Part shown: positions 17,726-25,679 of the stretch, one piece after another
How positions within the stretch are numbered: the stretch's first letter is position 1
How the letters are laid out: every line of letters begins with the position of its first letter
DNA from: Arthrobacter_B citreus
Lineage (GTDB): Bacteria; Actinomycetota; Actinomycetes; Actinomycetales; Micrococcaceae
Strand: one strand, 5' to 3'
DNA length: 64,000 nt
NCBI RefSeq assembly: GCF_042429235.1
Contig: NZ_JBHMBA010000008.1
Made by a program: the position numbers and the translations under genes
Notes under the pieces: generated by a model
Told to the model about the DNA's origin: nothing
The model's database searches: none
The model's input: only the letters and a program-made list of their open reading frames with translations

Positions 17726-20122
17726 TTAACCCCCGGCTGCTCCAGCCGTCCCGGCCGCTCCAGCCGTCCGCACTGCGCCAGCCGCTGCCGGATCAGAGTC
17801 CCGGCCGCGGGCGGAGTCCAGCAGCACCTGCAGCAGCGTCACTGCGCCTGCCTTGGACAGCGGGTTGTTCTTGTTGCCGCACTTGGGGGACTGCACGCAG
17901 GACGGGCAGCCGCGCTCGCATTCGCAGGCGCGGATGGCGTCCCGGGTGGCGGTCAGCCACAGTTCGGCGGCTTCGTAGGCGCGTTCGGCGAAGCCGGCGC
18001 CACCGGGGTGGCCGTCGTACACAAAGATAGTTGGCTTCCCGGTATCCGCGTGCAGTGCCGTGGACACCCCGCCGATATCCCAGCGGTCAGAGGTGGCGAT
18101 CAGCGGCAGCATCCCGATCGATGCATGTTCGGCGGCATGCAGGGCGCCGGGGAAATCGGCCGGAATCAACCCGGCATCGGTCAGCAGATGCTCACCGATG
18201 ACGAACCACACGGCCTTGGTGAACAGCTCCTTGGCCTCCAGCTCCAACGGCTCCTCGCCCAGGATCTCATTCGATATCAGGGCCTTGCGCTGGAAGGAGA
18301 CCACCTGGGTGGTGACTTTGACCGTGCCGAAGCAGACCTGGATTTCGCCCCAGTGCGTTGTCCGCTCGGTCTCCATGACCTCAATCTGGGTGATGTCGCG
18401 GGCCTGTGTGTAAAACTCCGGGTTGCCGCGGGTAACCATGGCGCAGTGGTCGGCTTCGTTCAGTTCGTCCACCATGAACGTCTGCCCCTGGTGGACGTAG
18501 ACCGCTCCGGTGTGCGCCTGGTACTGGCATTGCGGGCCATCCATCGTGCCCAGCAGCATGCCGGTGTCGGACTCCACAATGTTGATGGGTCCACCGCCGG
18601 CGGCCCGCAGGTTCACCATGGCGGCGGCGCTCTCGGCGTGGGTCCAGAACCAGCCCGCTGGCCGGCGGCGCAGATAGCCCTGTTCCACCAGCTGATCCAG
18701 CAGCCCGGCAGCCGTGGGCCCGAACAGCTCCCGTTCATCCGGGGTCAGCGGTATTTCCGCCGCAGCGGCGCAGAGATGCGGGCCCAGGACATAGGGGTTG
18801 GACGGGTCAAACACCGTTGCTTCCACGGAAACATCGAAGATTGCCTCCGGATGGTGCACCAGATAGGTGTCCAGCGGATCATCGCTGGCCACAAACGCGG
18901 CCAAAGCGTCCTGCCCGGACCGGCCGGCCCGGCCAATCTGCTGGAACAGGGACGCGCGGGTCCCCGGCCAGCCGGCCACCAGCACGGCGTCGAGCCCGGA
19001 AACATCGATTCCCAGCTCCAGTGCGGAGGTGCTGGAAATCCCCAGGAGCTCGCCGCTGCGCAGCCGGCGTTCCAGCTCCCGCCGTTCCTCCGGCAGGTAT
19101 CCGGAGCGGTATGCGGCCACCCGGTCAGGCAGCGACGGATGCACCTCGTCCAGGAGCCGGCGGGTGATGGACGCTATGGTTTCCGCGCCGCGCCGGGACT
19201 TGATGAAGGCAATGGTGCGGACCTGGGCGGCCACGAGGTTGGCCAGCAAATCGGATGTTTCGGCAACCACGGTCCGGCGGGAACGGGCACCGTTTTCACC
19301 TTTCAGGTCGGTCAGCTGCGGTTCCCACAGGGCCACCGTGGTGGCACCGTGCGGAGAAGCGTCCCGGGTCACCGCGGTCACCTCGTCACCGATCAGCCGG
19401 CCGAAGGACTGCGCCGGATCAGCGGACGTGGCCGAGGCGCCGATGAACACCGGATTGGCGCCGTAGTAGCGGCAGATCCGCCGCAGCCGGCGCATCAGGT
19501 TCGCGACATTGGAACCGAACACGCCCCGATAGCTGTGCGCCTCGTCGATGATGACGTACTTGAGCCGGCGGAAGAACCGCGCCCACCAGGCATGGTTGGG
19601 CAGCACGCCGAAGTGCAGCATGTCGGGGTTGGCCAGCACCAGGTTGGCATGGTCCCGGATCCAGCGCCGGGCGCCCGGGTCTGTGTCGCCGTCGTACGTT
19701 TCGGCCCGCACGGTGGGCAGCTTCAGGGCATTGACGGCGGAGAGCTGGTCCGCGGCCAGCGCCTTGGTGGGGGCCAGATACAGGGCCACCGAACCCGTGG
19801 GCTCCAGGGTGACCCGGTCATCGAGCGCCGTGCGGTGGATTTCATCCAGCACCGGCAGCAGGTAGGCCAGCGACTTACCCGACGCGGTGCCGGTGGAAAT
19901 GATGGTGTGATTTCCGGCGTGGGCGGACTGTGCCGCTTCGATCTGATGGCGCCACGGCTCATGCACTCCCACACGGGAGTAGGCGGCGACGACGTCGGGA
20001 TGAGCCCAGTCCGGCCAGGGCACCGGAACAGCCGTGCGGGCGGGGATTTCGTGCACATGGACCAGCTGTTCCGGGTCGGCACCGGAGCCGAGCAGGGGGA
20101 TCAGGGAATCATGTAGGGCCAC
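17726..20122 (-). CDS. DEAD/DEAH-box helicase with C-terminal four-cysteine domain
   Basis: A 798-residue superfamily 2 helicase. Motif I TGTASGKS has its Lys at about 83, motif II IIDEAHSYRG starts at about 193, and motif VI QQIGRAGRSGQ is near 395. The C-terminal DUF1998-like domain has four cysteines (CECERGCPSCVQSPKCG) that may bind metal. It resembles the Hrq1/MrfA group of DNA repair helicases. GTG 20122 is chosen over an upstream start because GGGAG precedes it. It converges on the Tad operon, a conserved actinobacterial arrangement. Confidence 0.9.
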   Translation of the reverse strand: MALHDSLIPLLGSGADPEQLVHVHEIPARTAVPVPWPDWAHPDVVAAYSRVGVHEPWRHQIEAAQSAHAGNHTIISTGTASGKSLAYLLPVLDEIHRTALDDRVTLEPTGSVALYLAPTKALAADQLSAVNALKLPTVRAETYDGDTDPGARRWIRDHANLVLANPDMLHFGVLPNHAWWARFFRRLKYVIIDEAHSYRGVFGSNVANLMRRLRRICRYYGANPVFIGASATSADPAQSFGRLIGDEVTAVTRDASPHGATTVALWEPQLTDLKGENGARSRRTVVAETSDLLANLVAAQVRTIAFIKSRRGAETIASITRRLLDEVHPSLPDRVAAYRSGYLPEERRELERRLRSGELLGISSTSALELGIDVSGLDAVLVAGWPGTRASLFQQIGRAGRSGQDALAAFVASDDPLDTYLVHHPEAIFDVSVEATVFDPSNPYVLGPHLCAAAAEIPLTPDERELFGPTAAGLLDQLVEQGYLRRRPAGWFWTHAESAAAMVNLRAAGGGPINIVESDTGMLLGTMDGPQCQYQAHTGAVYVHQGQTFMVDELNEADHCAMVTRGNPEFYTQARDITQIEVMETERTTHWGEIQVCFGTVKVTTQVVSFQRKALISNEILGEEPLELEAKELFTKAVWFVIGEHLLTDAGLIPADFPGALHAAEHASIGMLPLIATSDRWDIGGVSTALHADTGKPTIFVYDGHPGGAGFAERAYEAAELWLTATRDAIRACECERGCPSCVQSPKCGNKNNPLSKAGAVTLLQVLLDSARGRDSDPAAAGAVRTAGAAGTAGAAGG

Positions 20123-20236
20123 TTTGTCATTCTCCCACCGGCAGCCGGAACGGCCGCCGTTAAACACGGCTGCTCAGCCGCAGGCTGAAACTGCCCAGCC
20201 GTCCCGCTGCCCGAGCTGCGCCCTGGGACGGAGTGC

Positions 20237-20887
20237 TTACAGCTTGGGTTCGAACATCACCACGCTGGCCAGGTTCTCCCAGCCCAGATACCGGTACAGT
20301 TCCAGCCCCTCGGGGGTGGTTACCAGCAGCCCGGCGTCGACGTCGTGTTCCAGCGCCACTGCGGTGAGGGCACGCATCACATAGCTGCCCAGTCCACGGC
20401 GGCGGAACTGAGGTTCGGTGACTATGCGGTCATACACGGCGAGGCCATCCACCACGGCAACGCTGCCGCGGGCCGCCGGCTCGCCGTTGGACGTGACCAG
20501 GACGGTGCCGATCGTGTCACCGCGGACCGTTTCGGTTTCAAACCCGTCAAGCGGGACCGGGTCTTCGATGTCCTGGCCGTTCATGTCCAGGGACATGAAC
20601 ACCTCATCCGCGGAGCGCACGTTCAGTCCGTGCACCAGGGCTGCCCCCTGGACCTCGTTCGTGCGGCTGGTGATGATGGTGAACAGTCGTTCCGGGCTCT
20701 TCCGCGCCGAAGAGGCGAGCGCCGCGAACTCATCGTGGGAGGGTTCCAGCGCAAAATACTCCCAGTCATGGGTCGTGTCATGCAGGAACGCGGATGGGAA
20801 GCGGCCCTCCCGGCGTGTCTGGTAACCGCGGGCCTGGGCCCAGCCGGTCACCCATGCCTCGAGCAAATCGTCGTTCAGCACTCTCAT
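20237..20887 (-). CDS. GNAT-family N-acetyltransferase
   Basis: A 216-residue protein with a C-terminal GNAT fold. The acetyl-CoA loop is TEPQFRRRGLGSYVMRAL (about 158-175), preceded by strand GSVAVVDGLAVYDRIV and followed by VTTPEGLELYRYLGW. The substrate is unknown. A TAGTGT box lies six bases before the ATG, so the mRNA may be leaderless. Confidence 0.88.
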   Translation of the reverse strand: MRVLNDDLLEAWVTGWAQARGYQTRREGRFPSAFLHDTTHDWEYFALEPSHDEFAALASSARKSPERLFTIITSRTNEVQGAALVHGLNVRSADEVFMSLDMNGQDIEDPVPLDGFETETVRGDTIGTVLVTSNGEPAARGSVAVVDGLAVYDRIVTEPQFRRRGLGSYVMRALTAVALEHDVDAGLLVTTPEGLELYRYLGWENLASVVMFEPKL

Positions 20888-20893
20888 GAATGA

Positions 20894-20899
20894 ACACTA
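20894..20899 (-). promoter_or_regulatory. -10 box of the acetyltransferase gene (leaderless type)
   Basis: TAGTGT on the minus strand with six bases to the ATG, placing the transcript start on or next to the start codon. Confidence 0.45.
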
Positions 20900-20957
20900 A
20901 CGGGGGAGGCAGGGGAAAGGTACGGGTGCTGATGAAATACGGGGTCCCGCCGCGGTC

Positions 20958-20963
20958 TACCCT
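20958..20963 (+). promoter_or_regulatory. -10 box of trhO (leaderless type)
   Basis: TACCCT with six bases to the GTG; no Shine-Dalgarno sequence lies in between. Confidence 0.45.
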
Positions 20964-20969
20964 TGATGT

Positions 20970-21863
20970 GTGTCTTTGAATCGAATTGTTCTGTATTACG
21001 CGTTCACGCCCCTTCCGGATCCGGAGGCGATCCGCCTGTGGCAGCGCGCCCTCTGCGAAAAACTTGGTCTTCGCGGGCGGATCCTGATTTCCCCCGACGG
21101 CATCAACGGAACCGTGGGCGGCCCCCTGGACGCCATCAAGGCGTACGTGAAGGCGACCCGGGAGTACCCGGCCTTCAAGAAGATGGACATCAAATACTCC
21201 GAAGGCGGAGCCGAGGACTTCCCCCGCCTGAGCATCAAGGTGCGGGAGGAGATTGTGAGCTTCGGCGCCCCCGGTGAATTAAAGGTCGACGACGGCGGGG
21301 TGGTGGGCGGCGGCAAGCACCTGCGCCCCGAGCAGCTGCATGAGCTGGTCGAGGAAAAGAAGGCCGGCGGCGAGGAAGTGGTGTTCTTCGACGGACGCAA
21401 CGCCTTTGAGGCCCAGATTGGCCGGTTCAAGGGAGCTGTGGTGCCCGACGTGGCCACCACGCACGACTTCATTGCGGAACTCGACTCGGGCAAATACGAC
21501 GACCTCAAGGACAAGCCCGTGGTTACTTACTGCACCGGCGGTATCCGCTGCGAGGTGCTTTCATCGCTCATGGTCAACCGCGGCTTCAAAGAGGTCTACC
21601 AGATGCAGGGCGGCATCGTCCGCTACGGCGAAACCTACGGCGACAAAGGGCTGTGGGAAGGATCGCTGTACGTGTTCGACAAGCGGATGCACACGGAGTT
21701 CACCGACGAGGCCGTCACTATTGGGACCTGCGTGCGCTGCGAGGCGCCCACCAGCAAGTTCGAGAACTGCTCCAACCCCTCCTGCCGGAAGCTGACCCTG
21801 TATTGCGCAGACTGCTCTTCGGATCCGAAAACCCTGCGCTGCCCGGACGGCTGTACCGAGTAG
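20970..21863 (+). CDS. trhO: tRNA uridine(34) hydroxylase TrhO (rhodanese-like)
   Basis: A 297-residue protein of the YceA/TrhO family, which hydroxylates U34 of tRNA using oxygen to give 5-hydroxyuridine. It has the N-terminal acylphosphatase-like domain (RGRILISPDGINGTVGG), a rhodanese domain with active Cys188 in TYCTGGIRCE, and a C-terminal cysteine-rich zinc-like region (CVRCEAP ... CSNPSCRKLTLYCADCS). Full length for the family. GTG start without a Shine-Dalgarno but with a close -10 box. Confidence 0.94.
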   Translation: MSLNRIVLYYAFTPLPDPEAIRLWQRALCEKLGLRGRILISPDGINGTVGGPLDAIKAYVKATREYPAFKKMDIKYSEGGAEDFPRLSIKVREEIVSFGAPGELKVDDGGVVGGGKHLRPEQLHELVEEKKAGGEEVVFFDGRNAFEAQIGRFKGAVVPDVATTHDFIAELDSGKYDDLKDKPVVTYCTGGIRCEVLSSLMVNRGFKEVYQMQGGIVRYGETYGDKGLWEGSLYVFDKRMHTEFTDEAVTIGTCVRCEAPTSKFENCSNPSCRKLTLYCADCSSDPKTLRCPDGCTE

Positions 21864-21956
21864 GTAGCGGCGGCAGTTCCCGGGGTTGCCCTGCCCTGTA
21901 GCATGCGTCACAGCACCAGACACCGAAGTCTGGGGCAGGAGCGCAGGGGACAAACC

Positions 21957-23761
21957 ATGACGCAGGAGTACGCAGACAGCACCGGGACCAGCACAGCAGC
22001 CAACGGAACAGCACCCACCAGCACAGCACCCAACGAAACAGCACCCAACGAAACGACAGCCGGCCAAACCGCAGCGAACCTCACCGCGGACGTTGTCCAG
22101 GACTGGGACCGCATCGTGGATGTGCTCGTGGTCGGAACGGGCGCCGCAGCCCTCACGGCGGCCATAACGGCCGCCGAGCAGGGGCAGGACGTCCTGGTCC
22201 TGGAAAGCACGGATGTTTGGGGAGGCACCACCTCAATTCCGGTGGCGGACTGTGGATGCCGAATAACCCGCTGATGGCCGCGGCCGGTGTGCCGGACAGC
22301 ACCGAAAAGGCCATGACCTACATGGAAACGGTGATCGCCGACGTCGGCCCCGTGTCCTCGAGGGAACGGAAGATGGCCTTCCTGACGGCCATTCCCGACG
22401 TCGTGACCATGCTCCAGGGGCTGGGTGTCCGCTGGATGCGGTCCAAGGACTACCCGGATTACTATCCGGACAAGCCCGGCGGCATGATCGGCCGTTCCCT
22501 GGAGGTCAAAGCCTTCGACACGAAAGAACTGGGCGCCTGGTTCACATCCTCCCGGGCCGCGAAGTCCGGCATCCCAGTGCCCCTGGCCACGGACGACGTC
22601 TGGGAATTGTCCCGCGCCTGGTCCACCCCCAGTGGTTTCATCCGCGGGGCACGCTTTGTCTTCCGCACCATCGGCGGCTTCGCCCGGGGCAAGCGGCTTT
22701 ATGGGCTGGGCGGCGCCCTGTCTTCCTCTCTGATGCACATCGTGCGCCAGCAGCAGACGCCGGTGTGGCTGTCGTCGCCGCTGGTGGACCTGATCCAGGA
22801 CGACGGCGGTGCCGTGATCGGTGCCGTCGCCGCGCACCGCGGGCACAGGGTCCGGATCCGGACCCGGAAAGGCGTGCTGCTGGGCGCCGGCGGGTTCGCC
22901 CGCAACGCGGAATGGCGCAAGAAGTATCACGGGCTGGACCAGGAATACTCCTCGGCTCCGGAAGGGGATCAGGGGGACGTGATTGATTTGGTGGCCCAGC
23001 GCGGGGGAGCCCTGGCGCTGATGGACGACGCGTGGTGGGGCCCGTCCACGGTGGCGCCCGGCGGAGGGGTGGCCTTCTCGCTGGCCGAACGCTCCATGCC
23101 CCATTCCCTGGTGGTCGATTCGTCCGGAGAGCGGTACCTCAACGAGTCCGAGTCCTACGTGGACTTCGGGCACCACATGCTCGAGCGCGACAAAACGGTT
23201 CCGGCCAACCCGTCCTGGCTGGTGATGGATGCCCGGCACCGCCGCCGCTACCTGTTCTCCGCCATCATGGTCGGACGAAAGAAATGGGCCGCTGAAGGCC
23301 TGCTGCTGCAGGCGGACACCGTGGCCGGGCTGGCCGAAAAGATGGGCGTCCCCGCGGCTGGCCTGGCCGCCACGGTGCAGAGGTTCAACGGCTTTGCCCG
23401 CACCGGGGTGGATGCCGACTTTGGCCGCGGCAACACAGCGTACGACAACTACTACGGAGATCCCGGCGTGAAGCCGAACCCCAACCTCGGCGCCATCGAG
23501 AAAGGGCCGTTCACCGCGGTGCGGCTGTATCCCGGAGACCTGGGCACCAAGGGCGGGCTGGTGACGGATCCGGATGCCCGCGTGCTGCGCGAGGACGGCT
23601 CGGTCATGGAGGGTCTGTATGCCGCCGGCAACACCACGGCTTCGGTCATGGGGCGGACCTATCCCGGTGCAGGCGCCACCATCGCACCGGCCGTGGTCTT
23701 TGGGTATCTGGGTGCGCTGCATGCAGCGGGCCGGGACGGAGGCCGCCGCCGCCAGCCATAA
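21957..23761 (+). pseudogene. FAD-binding 3-ketosteroid dehydrogenase-like gene with frameshift
   Basis: Two frames together make one KstD-like flavoprotein of about 600 residues. The first (21957 to a stop at 22274) has a Thr/Ala/Asn repeat head and the FAD P-loop VVGTGAAALTAAITAAEQG through VWGGTTSI; the second resumes at SGGGLWMPNNPL and runs to 23761, ending with the family's TTASVMGRTYPGAGATIAPA. Restoring one T at about 22237-22239 (ATTCC to ATTTCC) gives the expected TSI-SGGGLWMPNN. Either a real inactivating deletion or a sequencing error. AGGGGA precedes the ATG at 21957. The substrate is probably a steroid or similar ring ketone. Confidence 0.85.
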
Positions 23762-23764
23762 ACT
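23759..23764 (+). promoter_or_regulatory. -10 box of the methyltransferase gene (leaderless type)
   Basis: TAAACT overlaps the TAA stop of the preceding gene and has six bases to the GTG. Confidence 0.4.
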
Positions 23765-23770
23765 GGAGCG

Positions 23771-25507
23771 GTGACTGATTTCTCCGGCGTCCCCGGCGCA
23801 CCCCAGAGTTCCGACCTCCCGCTGCTGCATGCCCTGGCCACGGATCTGGCGGATGCCCACTACACAGTGGACGGCGTGGCCGACTTCCTGGGGGAGTCCG
23901 CCGCAGCCGCGCTCGGCCGTGATCAGCTGGTGCCGGCACTCCTGCGCTGCCGCGACGAAGCGCAGCAGGAGAACCCGGCAACGGTCAACGTCATGATCCT
24001 GCTGTGGCTCGTGGGGGAGGACCTGGACCGTGACCTGTTGGACACCGCGTTTCCCCGGACCCGAACCGGGGGCCTGCTCGCGCTGGGACTTCTGGAACCG
24101 GCGGCAGCGGCTCCGGGAACAGACGCCGGAGGCAGTTCGACGGCGGACCGTTTCCGTGCCGCCGTTGACCTGCGGCCCTATGGGATTGCCAGCCCTGAAT
24201 CGGCCAGCCCTGAATCGGCCAGCCCTGAAGCCGCCAGCCCTGAAGCCGCTGACCCTGAAGCCGCCAGTAACCTGTGGGTCGCCAGCGACCTGGGTGCCCA
24301 CCAGCGGCCGGGCGTGCTGCGCCACGACCATGTGCTCGGAATCGGCCAGGCATCCCTGAGCCTTGCCCAGCTGACCATTCGCCGCAGCGTTGACCGTGCC
24401 CTGGACCTGGGAACCGGCTGCGGCATCCAGGCATTCCACCTGCTTCGGCATGCCCGGCACGTCACGGCGACTGACATTTCCGAGCGGGCGCTCGCCTTCA
24501 CCCGCTTCAATATGCTGCTGAACGCCAAGGCTCTGGAGCTGGATCCGCAGCGGCTCCAGGACCGGGTGTCGCTGCGCCTGGGCAGCATGCTGGAACCGGT
24601 GGCCGGAGAGAAGTTCGACCTGGTGGTGTCCAATCCGCCGTTCGTCATCACGCCGCGTGCCGAGGGCGAGGACCCCGAGGGCCGCTTCACCTACCGTGAC
24701 GGCGGCATGGCCGGGGACGAGATTGTGGCAACGCTTATGCGGACCATGCACCAGGTGCTGGTTCCGGGCGGAACGGCCCAAATGCTGGGGAACTGGGAGA
24801 TCCAGGGGAGTGATCTTGCCGACACCACCGATGCGGAAACCGCCGGCGCCGAGCCCCTCCGGTGGTCCGGACGCATCGAGTCGTGGCTGCCTCCCGAAAC
24901 GGATGCCTGGGTCATCCAGCGGGAAGTCCTGGAGCCGGCAGAGTACGCGGAAATGTGGTTGCGGGATGCCGCCGAAAACCGGGACCGGGCCGAATACCTG
25001 TCCTCCTATGCCGCGTACCTGGCGGATTTCGCCTCCCGTGAAGTGACCGCCGTCGGGTTCGGCTCCGTGTTCCTGCGCCGCCGGGCCGCCCCCGAAGCCG
25101 CGCCGCTGCGACGCTTCGAGGAGATCACCCACGCCCTGGAGCAGCCCGTTGGACCGCATCTGGGGGCCGCCGTCGGGCGCTTTGACTGGCTGGCGGCGCA
25201 TCCCTCGCTCCACGACGAGTACCTGGAGGTGGCCGATGACGTCACCGAGGAACGCCATGCGCGGCCGGGAGCGGAACACCCGGGCGTGATCCTGCTGCGC
25301 CAGGGCGCGGGCCTGCGCCGCACCAACCTGATGAGCACGGAGCTGACCGGCTTTGTTTCCGCCAGCGACGGCGAACTGTCAGTGGGGCAGATCATCGGCG
25401 CCCTGGCCGCCCTGCTGGGGCGCCCGGATCCTGACTTTTCCAGTTCCCTGGAAGCCGAGGTCCGGAACCTGGTGCTGGACGGATTCCTGATCCCCGCAGC
25501 CCGCTAA
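23771..25507 (+). CDS. Class I SAM-dependent methyltransferase (HemK/RlmG-like core)
   Basis: A 578-residue protein. The N-terminal 170 residues are helical (DUF7059-like in related actinobacteria), then a pentapeptide repeat linker, then a Rossmann methyltransferase: motif I DLGTGCGIQAFHLL at about 215 and the catalytic VVSNPPFVITPR near 285. NPPF marks amino-group (N6-adenine or glutamine) methylation. The C-terminal 150 residues are extra and winged-helix-like. The target (rRNA, DNA or protein) is not clear from sequence. Confidence 0.87.
   Translation: MTDFSGVPGAPQSSDLPLLHALATDLADAHYTVDGVADFLGESAAAALGRDQLVPALLRCRDEAQQENPATVNVMILLWLVGEDLDRDLLDTAFPRTRTGGLLALGLLEPAAAAPGTDAGGSSTADRFRAAVDLRPYGIASPESASPESASPEAASPEAADPEAASNLWVASDLGAHQRPGVLRHDHVLGIGQASLSLAQLTIRRSVDRALDLGTGCGIQAFHLLRHARHVTATDISERALAFTRFNMLLNAKALELDPQRLQDRVSLRLGSMLEPVAGEKFDLVVSNPPFVITPRAEGEDPEGRFTYRDGGMAGDEIVATLMRTMHQVLVPGGTAQMLGNWEIQGSDLADTTDAETAGAEPLRWSGRIESWLPPETDAWVIQREVLEPAEYAEMWLRDAAENRDRAEYLSSYAAYLADFASREVTAVGFGSVFLRRRAAPEAAPLRRFEEITHALEQPVGPHLGAAVGRFDWLAAHPSLHDEYLEVADDVTEERHARPGAEHPGVILLRQGAGLRRTNLMSTELTGFVSASDGELSVGQIIGALAALLGRPDPDFSSSLEAEVRNLVLDGFLIPAAR
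24188..24262 (+). repeat. 15-base in-frame tandem repeat in methyltransferase linker
   Basis: Five 15-base units coding A-S-P-E-(S/A), the last changed to A-D-P-E-A. They lie between the N-terminal domain and the methyltransferase fold and look like a length-variable linker. Confidence 0.85.
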
Positions 25508-25679
25508 GGGCCGCCCGGAAGCCTCCGCTGTTTTGGGAGCCGGGTCAGCAACTCTCATTCGCAGCGGTTACCCTAGTGCTGGGGCATCCCGCATACTGTC
25601 TGAGGATGAACCGGGCCAGGCATCAGAGCCCGGCCACGGTCCCTTACCCTTTGAACCACCTTTGTTACGTAGGAGAACA

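Noticed and set aside
18008..20116. 702-codon plus-strand reading frame
   Set aside because: Antisense to the DEAD/DEAH helicase, which has all its motifs.
20245..20255. GGTTCGAA-like string suggesting a tRNA T-arm
   Set aside because: It lies inside the acetyltransferase coding region and no cloverleaf can be built around it.
21908..25279. 1123-codon minus-strand reading frame
   Set aside because: Antisense to the FAD dehydrogenase and methyltransferase genes, whose motifs are clear; its protein has no recognisable fold and is typical of high-GC shadow frames.
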